Source of the DNA: Giesbergeria sp.
GTDB taxonomy: Bacteria; Pseudomonadota; Gammaproteobacteria; Burkholderiales; Burkholderiaceae_C
Direction of reading: 5' to 3'
NCBI RefSeq assembly: GCF_028686475.1
Contig: NZ_JAQUCA010000009.1
Location: 1-64,000, forward strand
DNA: 64,000 bases
In this document: positions 33,679 through 43,332 of the stretch, one piece after another
Layout: every line of letters begins with the position of its first letter
Position numbering within the stretch: position 1 is the stretch's first letter
Position numbers and translations under genes: made by a program
Notes under the pieces: generated by a model
Told to the model about the DNA's origin: nothing
Databases searched by the model: none
What the model saw: the letters and a program-made list of their open reading frames with translations, nothing else

Positions 33679-34611
33679 ATCAGCCACGCCGCCGCCCCCC
33701 TCCTTCCGCCCGATATAACGGTACTAGAGCGCGGTTGGTTGTCGGCCAATAGCGTGGTTTTTACCGGCGGCCCCGCTGGTGCCGCCGTGGTCGATACCGG
33801 CTATGGCAGCCACGCGGCGCAAACACTGGCTTTGCTAACGCAGGCACTCAATGGGCACCAGTTAGAGCGCATTCTCAACACCCACCTGCACAGCGACCAC
33901 TGCGGCGGCAACGCCACGTTGCAGCAACATTGGCCGCACGTAGAAACCGCCATCCCGCCGGGTTTGGCCGCTGCCGTAGCTGCCTGGGATGCCCACGCCC
34001 TGAGCTACACGCCCACCGGCCAAGATTGCCCCCGCTTTACTTACCAAACCCTGCTGCAACCGGGTAGCCAAGTCTGGCTAGGCCAACGGCCTTGGCAAAT
34101 CCACGCCGCACCCGGCCACGACCACCATGCCATCCTGTTGTTTGAGCCAGCGCAAGGCATTTTGATTTCGGGTGATGCGCTGTGGCAAAACGGCTTGGGC
34201 GTGGTGTTTCCAGAGTTGGATGGCGATGCTGCCTTTGCCGAAGTCGCTGCCACTTTAGACCTGATTGCCGCTTTGGCCCCACGCACCGTTATACCGGGGC
34301 ATGGCCCGGTGTTTCAAGCAGTGCAGCCAGCGCTAGACAACGCCCGTCGCCGCCTAGAGCGTTGGGCGCAAAACCCCACACAACACGCACAGCACGCGGC
34401 CAAGGTGCTGCTCAAATACAAATTGCTAGAGTGGCAGCAGATTGCACAGCCCGCGCTGCAACACTGGCTAGAGAGTACCCCTTACTTTAGCCAGCTACAC
34501 CGTACCTATTTTTCCGAGCAACCGTTACAGTATTGGCACCGCAACTTGGCCGATGAACTGGTGCGTTCTGGAGCGGCCCGTTGGCAGGGCAGCTACCTGC
34601 ATAATCTTTAA
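33679..34611 (+). CDS. Metallo-beta-lactamase-fold hydrolase (apparent ATC start)
   Basis: Zinc hydrolase of the glyoxalase II/beta-lactamase fold: HLHSDHCGGN metal motif, later His in HAAPGHDHHAI, ISGDALW and PGHGPVF. The first ATG/TTG in frame (TTG 33739) would cut the N-terminal strand. An ATC at 33679 lies 6 nt after GGAG and adds SHAAAPLLPPDITVLERGW, which looks like the normal N-terminus of relatives. That gives 310 residues. The substrate is unknown. Downstream helices (about 200-290) resemble the C-terminal domain of LACTB2/glyoxalase-like members. Confidence 0.75.
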   Translation: MSHAAAPLLPPDITVLERGWLSANSVVFTGGPAGAAVVDTGYGSHAAQTLALLTQALNGHQLERILNTHLHSDHCGGNATLQQHWPHVETAIPPGLAAAVAAWDAHALSYTPTGQDCPRFTYQTLLQPGSQVWLGQRPWQIHAAPGHDHHAILLFEPAQGILISGDALWQNGLGVVFPELDGDAAFAEVAATLDLIAALAPRTVIPGHGPVFQAVQPALDNARRRLERWAQNPTQHAQHAAKVLLKYKLLEWQQIAQPALQHWLESTPYFSQLHRTYFSEQPLQYWHRNLADELVRSGAARWQGSYLHNL

Positions 34612-34735
34612 TCGGTTCTGTTGTTTAAGCATCCAAGATAGCCCAGCAAAAAAGGATGCGGGAAAGGGTTGTGCCCCGGCACGACGCGCTATCCACCCTT
34701 GGCATAGTGTGCCAGGGCCTCCCGCAAGTTACCCG

Positions 34736-36127
34736 ATGCGTACTGTGTTCGATCCGCTGCTTCTGTCTTCGCTGTCCATGGATGTCATGGCCGTCAATCG
34801 GGGCACGCCACAAGGCATTGCCCAGCGCCAGCAGGCCCGTTTGGCCCAGTTGCTAGAGTCCACCTTGCGCGGATCGCGTCTGTACCGCTCACTCTGGCCC
34901 GCTGGCACCACAGCCCAAACGCCGCTAGAGCAATTGCCCGTGGTCACGCGCAGCCAGCTCATGGCCCATTTTGACGACTGGGTGACCGACCCGCAGATTA
35001 AGCTAGACGCTGTGCAGCAATTCACGGCTGACCCAGCCCACATTGCCGAGCCTTGGCTAGGGCGCTATATGGTCTGGGAAAGCTCCGGCACCAGCGGCCA
35101 GCCGGGCATTTTTGTGCAAGATGTGGCCACTATGGCCGTCTATGATGCGCTAGAGGCTTTGCGCCGCTGTGCCACCCGCCCCTTAGCGCGCTGGTTAGAC
35201 CCTTTGGGCCTGACCGAACGCATCGCCTTTGTTGGGGCCACCGGCGGGCACTTTGCCAGTTACGCCTCGGTGCAGCGCCTGCGCGCCATCAACCCGGTGC
35301 TGGCCAACACCATGCGGAGCTTTTCTATCCAAGTGCCCACCCCAACGCTGGTGGCGCAGCTGAATGCGTTTTCTCCTACCGTGGTCGTCACCTACCCCAC
35401 CGTGGCTGCTTTGCTGGCCGACGAGGCCCAAGCGGGCACCTTCCGCGCCCGCCCGCGCGAAATCTGGACGGGTGGCGAATCCCTAGGCCCAGCCGTGCGT
35501 ACCCACATCCAAAAACGCTTGGGCAGTTTGGTACGCAACAGCTATGGCTCCTCCGAGTTTTTGGCCATAGGCTGGGAATGCGCCCACGGCCAGATGCACG
35601 CCAACACCGATTGGGTCATCTTAGAGCCTGTGGATGAGCATTTGCGCCCGGTGCCGCCGGGCCAGCCTTCACACAGCGTCTTGCTCACCAACTTGGCTAA
35701 CCGGGTGCAACCTCTGGTGCGCTACAACCTCAGCGACCACCTGACCCTGCACCCCGAACGCTGCGCCTGCGGCTCGCCGCTGCCGGTGATTAGCGTACAA
35801 GGCCGCCACGACGAGCCTTTGGTGATGGCCGGTGCCAATGGCCAGCTGGTTACGCTGCTGCCGATGGCCTTGTCCACTGTGCTAGAAGATGAAGCCGGGG
35901 TGTTTGATTTTTATTTGCACCAATTGGACGATTGCACCTTGGTGCTGCACCTGCCCCTAGAGGGCGACGTAGGCCGCGCTGCCTTGGCCAGAGGCTGTGC
36001 CGCTTTGGTGGCCTTTGCCACCGCCCAAGGCGTGGAGGCCATCCAAGTGCAGGCACAATTGGGCCAAGCGGTGCCGCGTGGCCGCAGTGGCAAAGCGTGC
36101 CGCATCACCGCCTGCCCACCGGCCTAA
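34736..36127 (+). CDS. AMP-binding enzyme (phenylacetate-CoA ligase/PaaK-like)
   Basis: 463 residues from ATG 34736. ANL-superfamily features: phosphate loop WESSGTSGQPG, ATYPTVAALL-type region, GGESL, NSYGSSEF(L) motif and RYNLSDHLTLHPERCACGSPLP, as in PaaK and F390-synthetase-like proteins. It should form an acyl-adenylate and perhaps an acyl-CoA, substrate unknown. An in-frame extension upstream (to 34553) overlaps the MBL gene and is rejected. No paa operon is nearby. The preceding 124 nt shows no clear promoter. Confidence 0.75.
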   Translation: MRTVFDPLLLSSLSMDVMAVNRGTPQGIAQRQQARLAQLLESTLRGSRLYRSLWPAGTTAQTPLEQLPVVTRSQLMAHFDDWVTDPQIKLDAVQQFTADPAHIAEPWLGRYMVWESSGTSGQPGIFVQDVATMAVYDALEALRRCATRPLARWLDPLGLTERIAFVGATGGHFASYASVQRLRAINPVLANTMRSFSIQVPTPTLVAQLNAFSPTVVVTYPTVAALLADEAQAGTFRARPREIWTGGESLGPAVRTHIQKRLGSLVRNSYGSSEFLAIGWECAHGQMHANTDWVILEPVDEHLRPVPPGQPSHSVLLTNLANRVQPLVRYNLSDHLTLHPERCACGSPLPVISVQGRHDEPLVMAGANGQLVTLLPMALSTVLEDEAGVFDFYLHQLDDCTLVLHLPLEGDVGRAALARGCAALVAFATAQGVEAIQVQAQLGQAVPRGRSGKACRITACPPA

Positions 36128-36411
36128 AGCCACTGCCACCAAATTTTGCCAGATAGCTGGCCTGCGGCCCAGCCGTAGGCTGCTGTTGTGCGCCTTGGTT
36201 TTGTCATAGAAACCGCATTTTTTTGTCACAGATTTGTCGCCAAACGTGGCATACCATGTGCCAAGCATCCAGTACGGGCACCAAGAAACTAATCTTGCTT
36301 GCGGGCATCCCAAGAAGCAGAAGGCCTTTCATGGGCTGATTGGTGTGTCAGTCATAAACGGACTTTGGCATACTGCCTTTTTTGTAATGTATTGAGCCTG
36401 AAGGTTTTGCA

Positions 36412-38229
36412 ATGGATAAAGCTACTACTGCCTCCTCGGTGCCATTTGAACGTCAGCGTGAAGCCACCAAAGCGCTAGATGAAACGTTTCATGGTTTTTT
36501 AACACGCAGCACAATGGGCTTGTCACCGATTGCGCTGGCACTGGCCGCTGCCGATTGGGCGATGCACTTGGCCGCCTCGCCGGGGCGACAAATGGTGCTG
36601 GCACAACGCGCCTTGGCCCTGAGCCAGCAGGCCGTGGCCACCGCTGTTTCTCCGCCCGAGAACGAACACGGCCAACCGCTGGTGGACAACGACAACCGCT
36701 TTACCGACCCCAGCTGGCACCAATGGCCTTTTAGTATGCTCAAAGAGGGCTACAAGGCCAACAGCACTTGGTGGCGCGAAGCCACGCAGGTCGAGGGCGT
36801 GTCGCGCCACCACAACCACATGGTGGAATTTTTTACCCGCCAAATCACCGACACCTTTACCCCCTCCAACTGGCTACTGACCAACCCCGAGGCCCTCAAC
36901 AAGGCGCAAGAAACCCAAGGCCAAAGCCTGCTGCAAGGTTACGAACATTTTGCCGCAGACCTGCGTAAGGCCGAAATGGCGCGTAGCGAGCCAGAAACCC
37001 TAGAGCCGTTGACCTTTGAAGTGGGCAAAGACGTAGCCATCACCCCCGGCAAGGTGGTTTATCGCAACCGCCTGATTGAGCTGATTCAGTACAGCCCGAC
37101 CACCGACAAAGTTTATCCAGAGCCACTGCTCATCGTGCCTTCGTGCATCATGAAGTATTACATCTTGGATTTGTCGCCGTCCAACTCGATGGTGCGCTAT
37201 TTGGTGGGCCAAGGCTACACGGTGTTCATCATTTCGTGGCGCAACCCCGATGCCTCCGACCGCGAGTTGGGTATGCAAGATTATTTGCATTTGGGCGTGA
37301 TGGATGCCTTGGCAGCCGTCAAAGAGCGCACCGGTGCGCCGCGTGTTCATGCCTTGGGTTATTGCTTGGGCGGCACCTTCTTGGCGATTGTGTCTGCCGC
37401 AATGGGCCGCCACACCCGCATGGTGAAAAACCAAGGCAATGCCCGCCGCCGTGCCGAAGACAAATCCATGGAGCGCCTGCCCGAGCTGGCCACCGTGACG
37501 CTGCTGGCCGCCCAAACCGACTTTACCGAGCCGGGCGAGATGGGGGTCTTCATTGACGATGAACAGCTCAAAACCCTGCGCCATCAAATGGACGAAAAGG
37601 GCTACCTGCCCGGTAGCGTGATGGCTGGCTCCTTCCAGTTCTTGAACATGCGCGAGCTGGTGTTTATGCGTAACACCCGGCGCTATTTGCTGGGCCAAGA
37701 AGAAGCCGATTTTGACTTGATGAGCTGGAACGCTGACCTGACACGCCTGCCCGCACGGATGCACTCCGAGTACCTGTCTTCGTTGTTCTTGAACAACGCT
37801 TTGGCCACTGGCAAGTACCGTGTCGATGGCCAAGGCATTGCGCTGATGGATATTCATGCCCCGATGCTGGTGGTAGGTACCACGCGCGACCACGTCTCGC
37901 CTTGGCGCTCGGTCTATAAAATCCATCTGCAAACCGACACCCACGTCACCTTTATTTTGGCCGCTGGTGGCCACAACGCCGGTATTGTGTCCGAGCCTGG
38001 CCGTCCACGGCGTAGCTACCAAATCAACAGCATCGAAGACAACCAAGGTTGGGTGGACCCCGATGAATGGTTGGCCAATGCCCCCACACGCCAAGGCTCG
38101 TGGTGGGAAGCGATGGATGCTTGGCTGAAAGAGCGTTCGGGCAAACCGGTAGCCCCCCCAGCCATAGACCCTGCCAACGTACTCTGCGATGCCCCCGGCG
38201 AGTATGTCATGGTGCGCTATGTCGATTGA
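36412..38229 (+). CDS. phaC: Class I poly(3-hydroxyalkanoate) synthase
   Basis: 605 residues. Polymerises 3-hydroxyacyl-CoA into PHA storage granules. The lipase-like box has Cys in place of Ser (GYCLGG, near residue 325), with catalytic Asp in TTRDHVSPW and His in AAGGHNAG. The PhaC N-domain carries the PSNWLLTNPEA motif and WRNPDASDRELGMQDY follows. Size fits class I. Genes phaA/phaB are not in the window. The 284-nt upstream gap contains a putative promoter region but no feature I can name. It overlaps the next gene by 11 nt. Confidence 0.93.
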   Translation: MDKATTASSVPFERQREATKALDETFHGFLTRSTMGLSPIALALAAADWAMHLAASPGRQMVLAQRALALSQQAVATAVSPPENEHGQPLVDNDNRFTDPSWHQWPFSMLKEGYKANSTWWREATQVEGVSRHHNHMVEFFTRQITDTFTPSNWLLTNPEALNKAQETQGQSLLQGYEHFAADLRKAEMARSEPETLEPLTFEVGKDVAITPGKVVYRNRLIELIQYSPTTDKVYPEPLLIVPSCIMKYYILDLSPSNSMVRYLVGQGYTVFIISWRNPDASDRELGMQDYLHLGVMDALAAVKERTGAPRVHALGYCLGGTFLAIVSAAMGRHTRMVKNQGNARRRAEDKSMERLPELATVTLLAAQTDFTEPGEMGVFIDDEQLKTLRHQMDEKGYLPGSVMAGSFQFLNMRELVFMRNTRRYLLGQEEADFDLMSWNADLTRLPARMHSEYLSSLFLNNALATGKYRVDGQGIALMDIHAPMLVVGTTRDHVSPWRSVYKIHLQTDTHVTFILAAGGHNAGIVSEPGRPRRSYQINSIEDNQGWVDPDEWLANAPTRQGSWWEAMDAWLKERSGKPVAPPAIDPANVLCDAPGEYVMVRYVD

Positions 38230-38647
38230 GGAGATTGCACCCTCTGACGCGCACCTGACGGGCTATTTGCAACGCATGAGCGATTCGGTCGAGTCTATCA
38301 ATGCACGCATTGCCCGACTGGCCACCACGCTGGGTATCAATCTGCAAAACGAGAGCGAACTCAACGATGTGCTAACGCAAAACGACGAGCGTCCCGTTTT
38401 GGTCGAGCGGCGCAAGCCCGGCGCTGCCCGCCCCGAAATGACCCCCGAGCGGCGCAAATCCCATTTGCGCCAAGAACTGCGTGCCTTGCTGGTACTGCGC
38501 TACGGCGTGACCACCCGCTACGTAGAGCAGCTGGGTGCCGATACCACGCGCCATATTTTGGTCAGCGCCCAAGACAAACTCGAACGCGAGGGCTTCAAGC
38601 CCGGTGCTGCCGGGGTTGACTTGCGGCGTGTATTTAAGGGGCTTTAG
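38219..38647 (+). CDS. Unknown small protein linked to phaC
   Basis: 142 residues from ATG 38219. Helical and charged, no signal peptide or membrane span. Features: RMSDSVESINARIARLATTLGINL near the start, VERRKPGAARPEMTPERRKSHLRQEL in the middle, and an alpha/basic C-terminus. An 11-nt overlap with phaC suggests translational coupling and a role with PHA granules (phasin or regulator), but no phasin signature is seen. The function is unknown. Confidence 0.6.
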   Translation: MSIEEIAPSDAHLTGYLQRMSDSVESINARIARLATTLGINLQNESELNDVLTQNDERPVLVERRKPGAARPEMTPERRKSHLRQELRALLVLRYGVTTRYVEQLGADTTRHILVSAQDKLEREGFKPGAAGVDLRRVFKGL

Positions 38648-38726
38648 CCCATTTTCTGGCACACCTTGTGCTTTGCCAGCAGACGCAGCGCCGCTGCGCC
38701 TGGCTTTTCTTTGGAGTTTTTTGTCC

Positions 38727-39506
38727 ATGACGCTCAACACATCCTCTTTCGGTTTGGCAGGTAAAAAAGGTCTCATCCTCGGCGTGGCCAACAACAGCAG
38801 CATCGCCTGGGGCTGCACCCAAGTGATGCACCAACTGGGTGCCGATTTGGTAGTTTCCTGCCTGAACGAAAAGGCGCGCCGCTTTGTCGAACCCCTGACA
38901 GAGCCTTTGGGCGTGGAGCTGCTCAACTGCAACGTCGAAGTGCCCGGCGAGTTGGAGGCCACCGTAGAGCGCGCCGTAGAACGCTTGGGCCATCTGGATT
39001 TTGTCATCCACTCGATTGCCTGGGCACCGCTGGAAGACCTGCACGGCGACGTGATTGACAGCTCCAGCGAAGGTTTTGCGCGCGCCATGAATGTCTCTTG
39101 CCATTCGTTTGCCCGTCTGGCCAAGTTGGCATCACCACACATGCGTAATGGTGGCTCCATGCTCAGCATGACCTACTTGGGCGCCGATGAGGCTGTGCCC
39201 CATTACGGCCTGATGGGCCCCGTCAAGGCGGCGCTAGAGTCTTTAACCCGCTACATGGCGATGGAACTCGGCCCGCAAGCGATTCGCGTGCATGCGGTAT
39301 CGCCCGGCCCCATCCTGACCCGTGCCTCCTCGGGCATTGCCAGCTTTGACGACCTGATGGCCAACGCCGCGCAAAAATCGCCGCTCAAGCGCTTGGTCAC
39401 CTTGGAAGAAATTGCCAATCTGTGCGCCTTCCTATGCTCCGATGCTGCTTCGGGCATGACGGGCCAAACCATTTATGTCGATGGCGGCTGCCACGCAATG
39501 GCCTAA
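38727..39506 (+). CDS. fabI: Enoyl-[acyl-carrier-protein] reductase (NADH), FabI
   Basis: 259 residues. Last reduction of fatty-acid elongation, target of triclosan-type inhibitors. Short-chain dehydrogenase fold with GVANNSSIAWG as nucleotide loop, catalytic Tyr/Lys in MTYLGADEAVPHYGLMGPVKAALE, and GPILTRASSGI near the C-terminus. ATG 38727 has a GGAG site 11 nt upstream; the open frame from 38535 is out of register with the family start and overlaps the previous gene. Genes on both sides deal with acyl-CoA and acetate. Confidence 0.93.
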   Translation: MTLNTSSFGLAGKKGLILGVANNSSIAWGCTQVMHQLGADLVVSCLNEKARRFVEPLTEPLGVELLNCNVEVPGELEATVERAVERLGHLDFVIHSIAWAPLEDLHGDVIDSSSEGFARAMNVSCHSFARLAKLASPHMRNGGSMLSMTYLGADEAVPHYGLMGPVKAALESLTRYMAMELGPQAIRVHAVSPGPILTRASSGIASFDDLMANAAQKSPLKRLVTLEEIANLCAFLCSDAASGMTGQTIYVDGGCHAMA

Positions 39507-39561
39507 GCCGCGCGCCTTGCCTGCCCATTGACTGTTTTTTAATTTCAAGGATTTTTGTACC

Positions 39562-40995
39562 ATGAACATGCCAACCCCCACCGCTGAATGGATGGAAAAC
39601 GTCACTTTTGACGAAATGAGCGTGGGTCAAAGCGCCCGCTTGTTGCGTACCGTCACACAGGCCGACATCGAAGCCTTTGCCGCCGTCTCTGGCGACATCA
39701 ACCCGGCCCACCTGAACCCCGAATACGCCGATGCCACCATGTTCCACGGCGTGATTGCCCACGGCATGTTGGGTGCAGCGCTGATTTCGGCCCTGTTTGG
39801 CACCAAGTTCCCCGGCCCCGGCACCATTTACTTGGGTCAAGAACTCAAGTTCACCAAGCCGGTGCGTATTGGTGACACCCTCACCGTCAGCGCTACGGTG
39901 TCGGAAAAAGACGAAGAGAAAAAGCGCGTCAAGATGAGCTGCTTGGTCACCAACCAAAAGGGTGAAACCGTGCTCAAGGGCGATGCCAATTTGATGCCCC
40001 CCACTACCAAGGTGCGCGTCGAAAAAATCAACGCTCCCCAAATCCAACTGTTTGACCCCGAAGCGCGCTTCAATGACCTGCTGGCGCGCGCCGAGGGCTT
40101 GGAGGCCGTGCGCTGCGCCGTGGTGCATCCTTGCGATGAAGGTTCGCTCAGCGGTGCAATGGACGCTGCCCGCCACAAGCTGATTGTGCCGGTGCTGATT
40201 GGCCCCGAAGTGCGTATCCGCCAAATCGCTGCCGAGTTTGAGATTGACCTCACGGGGGCAGAAATCATCTCGGTCGAGCATAGCCACGCTGCCGCTGAAC
40301 TGGCCGCCAGCATGGCCGCCAAGGGCCAAGTCGAAGTGCTGATGAAGGGCAGCTTGCATACCGATGAACTGCTGCACGCCGTGCTGTTGCAACCCAGCTT
40401 GCGTACTGGCCGCCGCATGTCGCATGTATTCCGCTTTGACGTGCCGCTGTACCCCAAACCGTTGCTGATTACCGATGCCGCCCTCAACATCCAGCCCACG
40501 CTGGCCGAGAAGGTGGACATCATCCAAAACGCCATCAACTTTGCCCATGTGATGGGTGTAGCCAACCCCAAGGTGGCGATTTTGGCCGCCGTGGAAACCG
40601 TCAGCCCGAATATGCCCTCCACCTTGGATGCCGCCGCGCTGTGCAAAATGGCCGACCGGGGTCAAATCAAGGGTGGCGTACTCGACGGCCCCTTGGCTTT
40701 TGACAACGCCATCTCGCGCCATGCTGCCGACATCAAGCACATCAAGTCCGTAGTAGCTGGCGATGCCGACATTTTGGCGGTGCCCGATTTAGAAAGCGGC
40801 AACATGCTGGCCAAGCAGTTGGAATACCTGGCCGGTGCCTCTGGTTCCGGTTTGGTGCTGGGTGCGCGCGTGCCGATTGCCCTGACCAGCCGCGCCGACG
40901 GCCCCATGAGCCGCGTGGCTTCGGCCCTGCTGGCGGTGTTGGCGGCCCACGCGGCCCGCGCTGCCAAAGTGGCGGCTTCTACCACTGCGGTCTAA
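39562..40995 (+). CDS. Bifunctional enoyl-CoA hydratase (MaoC)/phosphate acetyltransferase
   Basis: 477-residue fusion. N-terminal MaoC-like hot-dog hydratase (about 1-150: SGDINPAHLNPEYAD, FHGVIAHGML, the (R)-hydratase His/Asp) fused to a phosphate acyltransferase domain (about 165-465: MKGSLHTDELLHAVL, AADIKHIKSVVAGDADILAVPDLESGN, VPIALTSRADG). The fusion is known in beta- and alphaproteobacteria and would hand acyl groups between CoA and phosphate. The next gene is acetate kinase, completing an acyl-CoA to acyl-phosphate to ATP route. The (R)-hydratase side could also supply PhaC. Confidence 0.9.
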   Translation: MNMPTPTAEWMENVTFDEMSVGQSARLLRTVTQADIEAFAAVSGDINPAHLNPEYADATMFHGVIAHGMLGAALISALFGTKFPGPGTIYLGQELKFTKPVRIGDTLTVSATVSEKDEEKKRVKMSCLVTNQKGETVLKGDANLMPPTTKVRVEKINAPQIQLFDPEARFNDLLARAEGLEAVRCAVVHPCDEGSLSGAMDAARHKLIVPVLIGPEVRIRQIAAEFEIDLTGAEIISVEHSHAAAELAASMAAKGQVEVLMKGSLHTDELLHAVLLQPSLRTGRRMSHVFRFDVPLYPKPLLITDAALNIQPTLAEKVDIIQNAINFAHVMGVANPKVAILAAVETVSPNMPSTLDAAALCKMADRGQIKGGVLDGPLAFDNAISRHAADIKHIKSVVAGDADILAVPDLESGNMLAKQLEYLAGASGSGLVLGARVPIALTSRADGPMSRVASALLAVLAAHAARAAKVAASTTAV

Positions 40996-41004
40996 GGGGG
41001 CACT

Positions 41005-42240
41005 ATGGCTATTCTTGCTGTCAATGCCGGTTCGTCTTCGCTGAAGTTCTCTCTGCACCCGCTCCAGCATGGCGGCAAGGTGCAGCCTAGTGTACTCAAT
41101 GGGTGCATCGAGGGCCTAGAACCCGGCGGCACCCCCAGCATGGATTGGAGCTTTGCCGGGCAGCGCCACCAAGAGGTGATTAACACCCCTGCGGGCGAGT
41201 CCTCCTTCCAACGCGCGCTGGCCCGCCTGCGTGCTTTGCTGGCCGAGTTAGAAGGTGCGCCCACCATCCATGCGGTGGCGCACCGCGTGGTGCATGGCGG
41301 CCAAGCCTTCAAGCACAGCGTCTTGGTAGATGCTACGGTGCTGGCGCAACTGGAAAGCCTCAACTCGATGGCCCCGTTGCACCAGCCGCACAATGTCGCT
41401 GGTATTCGCTCGTTTCAGCAGGCTTTTCCCAGTCTGCCGCAAGTGGCCTGCTTTGACACCGCCTTCCACACCAGCCTGCCCGAAGTGGCCAGCGCGTTTG
41501 CGCTGCCGCAATCCCTGACCGAGCAAGGCGTGCGCCGCTATGGTTTTCATGGTTTGTCTTACCACTACATCATGGACACCCTGCTGGAGCAATCGCCGCG
41601 CGCCAAGGGGCGGGTGCTGATGGCCCACTTGGGCAATGGTGCCAGCTTGTGCGCTGCCGTCAATGGCCGCAGTGCTGCCACCACGATGGGCTTTTCTGCC
41701 TTGGATGGCCTGATGATGGGCACGCGCAGCGGCACGATTGATGCCGGTGTGCTGCTGTATCTGATGGAGCAAGGCTGGGACCACGACCGCATCCAAAAAC
41801 TGCTGTACAAGCAAAGCGGTTTGCTGGGCGTGTCGGGCATCTCGGCCGACATGCGCCGTCTGCGCGCCGATGGCAGCGATGCCGCACAGCGCGCCATTGA
41901 CCAGTTTACCTACCGCGTCGTGCGCGAAGCGGGTGCCCTGATTGCCAGCATCGGCGGTTTGGACGTGCTGGCCTTTAGCGGTGGCATTGGCGAACACGAC
42001 ACCGTCTTGCGCGCCCAAGTTTGCCAGCGTTTGGGCTGGCTGGGCGTGCAAATTGACGAAAGCCGCAACGCCCAAGCCACGCGCGATGCTATCTGCGCTA
42101 TCCATGCGCCGGGCAGCAGCATCGAGGTCTGGGTGATTCCAACCGACGAAGGGCGCGTTGCCGCACGCGAAGCCGCTGGCCTGTTGGGCCAAAGCGATGA
42201 TGAGCTGGAAGACGCAGCCGCGCTAGAAGCTGTCGCATAA
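41005..42240 (+). CDS. ackA: Acetate kinase
   Basis: 411 residues. Converts acetyl-phosphate and ADP to acetate and ATP (or the reverse). ASKHA fold: ILAVNAGSSSLKFSL N-terminus, HRVVHGG, FDTAFH, RRYGFHGLSYHY, HLGNGASLCA, and FSGGIGEHD motifs. It follows the MaoC-Pta fusion by 9 nt, so they are co-transcribed and functionally paired. A strong terminator follows at 42260. Confidence 0.95.
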   Translation: MAILAVNAGSSSLKFSLHPLQHGGKVQPSVLNGCIEGLEPGGTPSMDWSFAGQRHQEVINTPAGESSFQRALARLRALLAELEGAPTIHAVAHRVVHGGQAFKHSVLVDATVLAQLESLNSMAPLHQPHNVAGIRSFQQAFPSLPQVACFDTAFHTSLPEVASAFALPQSLTEQGVRRYGFHGLSYHYIMDTLLEQSPRAKGRVLMAHLGNGASLCAAVNGRSAATTMGFSALDGLMMGTRSGTIDAGVLLYLMEQGWDHDRIQKLLYKQSGLLGVSGISADMRRLRADGSDAAQRAIDQFTYRVVREAGALIASIGGLDVLAFSGGIGEHDTVLRAQVCQRLGWLGVQIDESRNAQATRDAICAIHAPGSSIEVWVIPTDEGRVAAREAAGLLGQSDDELEDAAALEAVA

Positions 42241-42259
42241 GCGCGCCAGTTTGCCAAAC

Positions 42260-42286
42260 ATCGGGGCCGAGTGCCCCGATTTTTTT
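42260..42286 (+). terminator. Intrinsic terminator after ackA
   Basis: ATCGGGGC, loop CGAGT, GCCCCGAT, then six T. It ends the phaC/fabI/maoC-pta/ackA transcript and separates it from the RpfE-like operon. Confidence 0.9.
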
Positions 42287-42300
42287 GGGCGTTAGGCGCT

Positions 42301-43332
42301 ATGCCAGAAAATACGCCCATGCCCCATCCTCTTGACCTGATTGTGGCCTACGCCGCCACGCCAGACCCGGCCTGCCAAGCCAGCCTGCAAGGCTTGCGCC
42401 TGCCCCATTTGCAGCGCCTGTTGGCCCGTTTGTCCCCCGCAGCGCAAGCACTGGCCGAGCCAGACCCGGCCCAGATTCCACTCTCTTTACCGCATGAACG
42501 CGCTTGGGCGCAGGCATGGGGCCTGCCCGATTGCAACGGCCATATCCCTTGGGGCGCTTGGCACGCGCAACAGCAGGGGCTGCTCAATACTCCCAACAGC
42601 GGCAGCGGCAGCGCTTGGGCTTTGCTGGTGCCCTGCTATTGGCAAGTAGGCACCGACCACATTACCGTGCATGACCCAGCGCAACTGCAACTGACGCAGC
42701 AAGATGCCCAAACGCTGCTAGAAATTGTCGGACCTTGGTTGGCCGAAGAGGGCTTGCAGGTGCAAGCCGACACCCCCACGCGCTGGCTGATGCAGGGGCC
42801 ACTGCTGGCCGATTTGCCCATGCCCTCGTTAGAGCGCGTACAAGGCCAAGACGTGCGCCAGTGGATGCAGCACCAAGCACAAAATCCACACATCAGCGCC
42901 AGCCAGCGCCGCGCAATGCAAGTTTGGCAGCGCCTGCACAGCGAGCTGCAAATGCTGCTCTACACCCACCCCTTTAACGATGCCCGCCAAGCCCAAGGCT
43001 TAGCCCCCGTGAATGCCTTTTGGCTGCATGGCGCGGGCTGCTTGCCCCAAGCCGCGCCGGTGGATGCGGCCTCAGTGCAGTGCATTCAGACCCTGCAAAC
43101 ACCGGCCCAAAACGGCGACTGGCAAACGTGGGCCAAGGCATGGCAAGCACTGGATGCCGGGCCGCTGGCACAATGGCTAGACCATATCCAAACCGGTGGT
43201 GCAGCACGGCTAACGCTGTGCGGGCCACACACGGCCCTGACTTGGCACACGGCAGCGCCGCGCAGCCTAAGCCAGCGCTTGTCTCGGCTGTTGAGGCCGG
43301 TGTCTTTCCTTGAGGTGGCCAAAAAATTATGA
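42301..43332 (+). CDS. RpfE-like protein (phosphoglycerate-mutase-like annotation in relatives)
   Basis: 343 residues, no signal or membrane span, Gln/Ala/Leu-rich. The central and C-terminal parts (PTRWLMQGPLLADLPMPSLERV, MLLYTHPFNDARQAQGLAPVNAFWLHGAG) match a conserved betaproteobacterial/xanthomonad family annotated as RpfE or alkaline-phosphatase-like; its biochemical role is unknown to me. Alternative start ATG 42319 is possible. It overlaps the next gene by 4 nt, forming an operon with the CWC and transporter genes. Confidence 0.55.
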   Translation: MPENTPMPHPLDLIVAYAATPDPACQASLQGLRLPHLQRLLARLSPAAQALAEPDPAQIPLSLPHERAWAQAWGLPDCNGHIPWGAWHAQQQGLLNTPNSGSGSAWALLVPCYWQVGTDHITVHDPAQLQLTQQDAQTLLEIVGPWLAEEGLQVQADTPTRWLMQGPLLADLPMPSLERVQGQDVRQWMQHQAQNPHISASQRRAMQVWQRLHSELQMLLYTHPFNDARQAQGLAPVNAFWLHGAGCLPQAAPVDAASVQCIQTLQTPAQNGDWQTWAKAWQALDAGPLAQWLDHIQTGGAARLTLCGPHTALTWHTAAPRSLSQRLSRLLRPVSFLEVAKKL

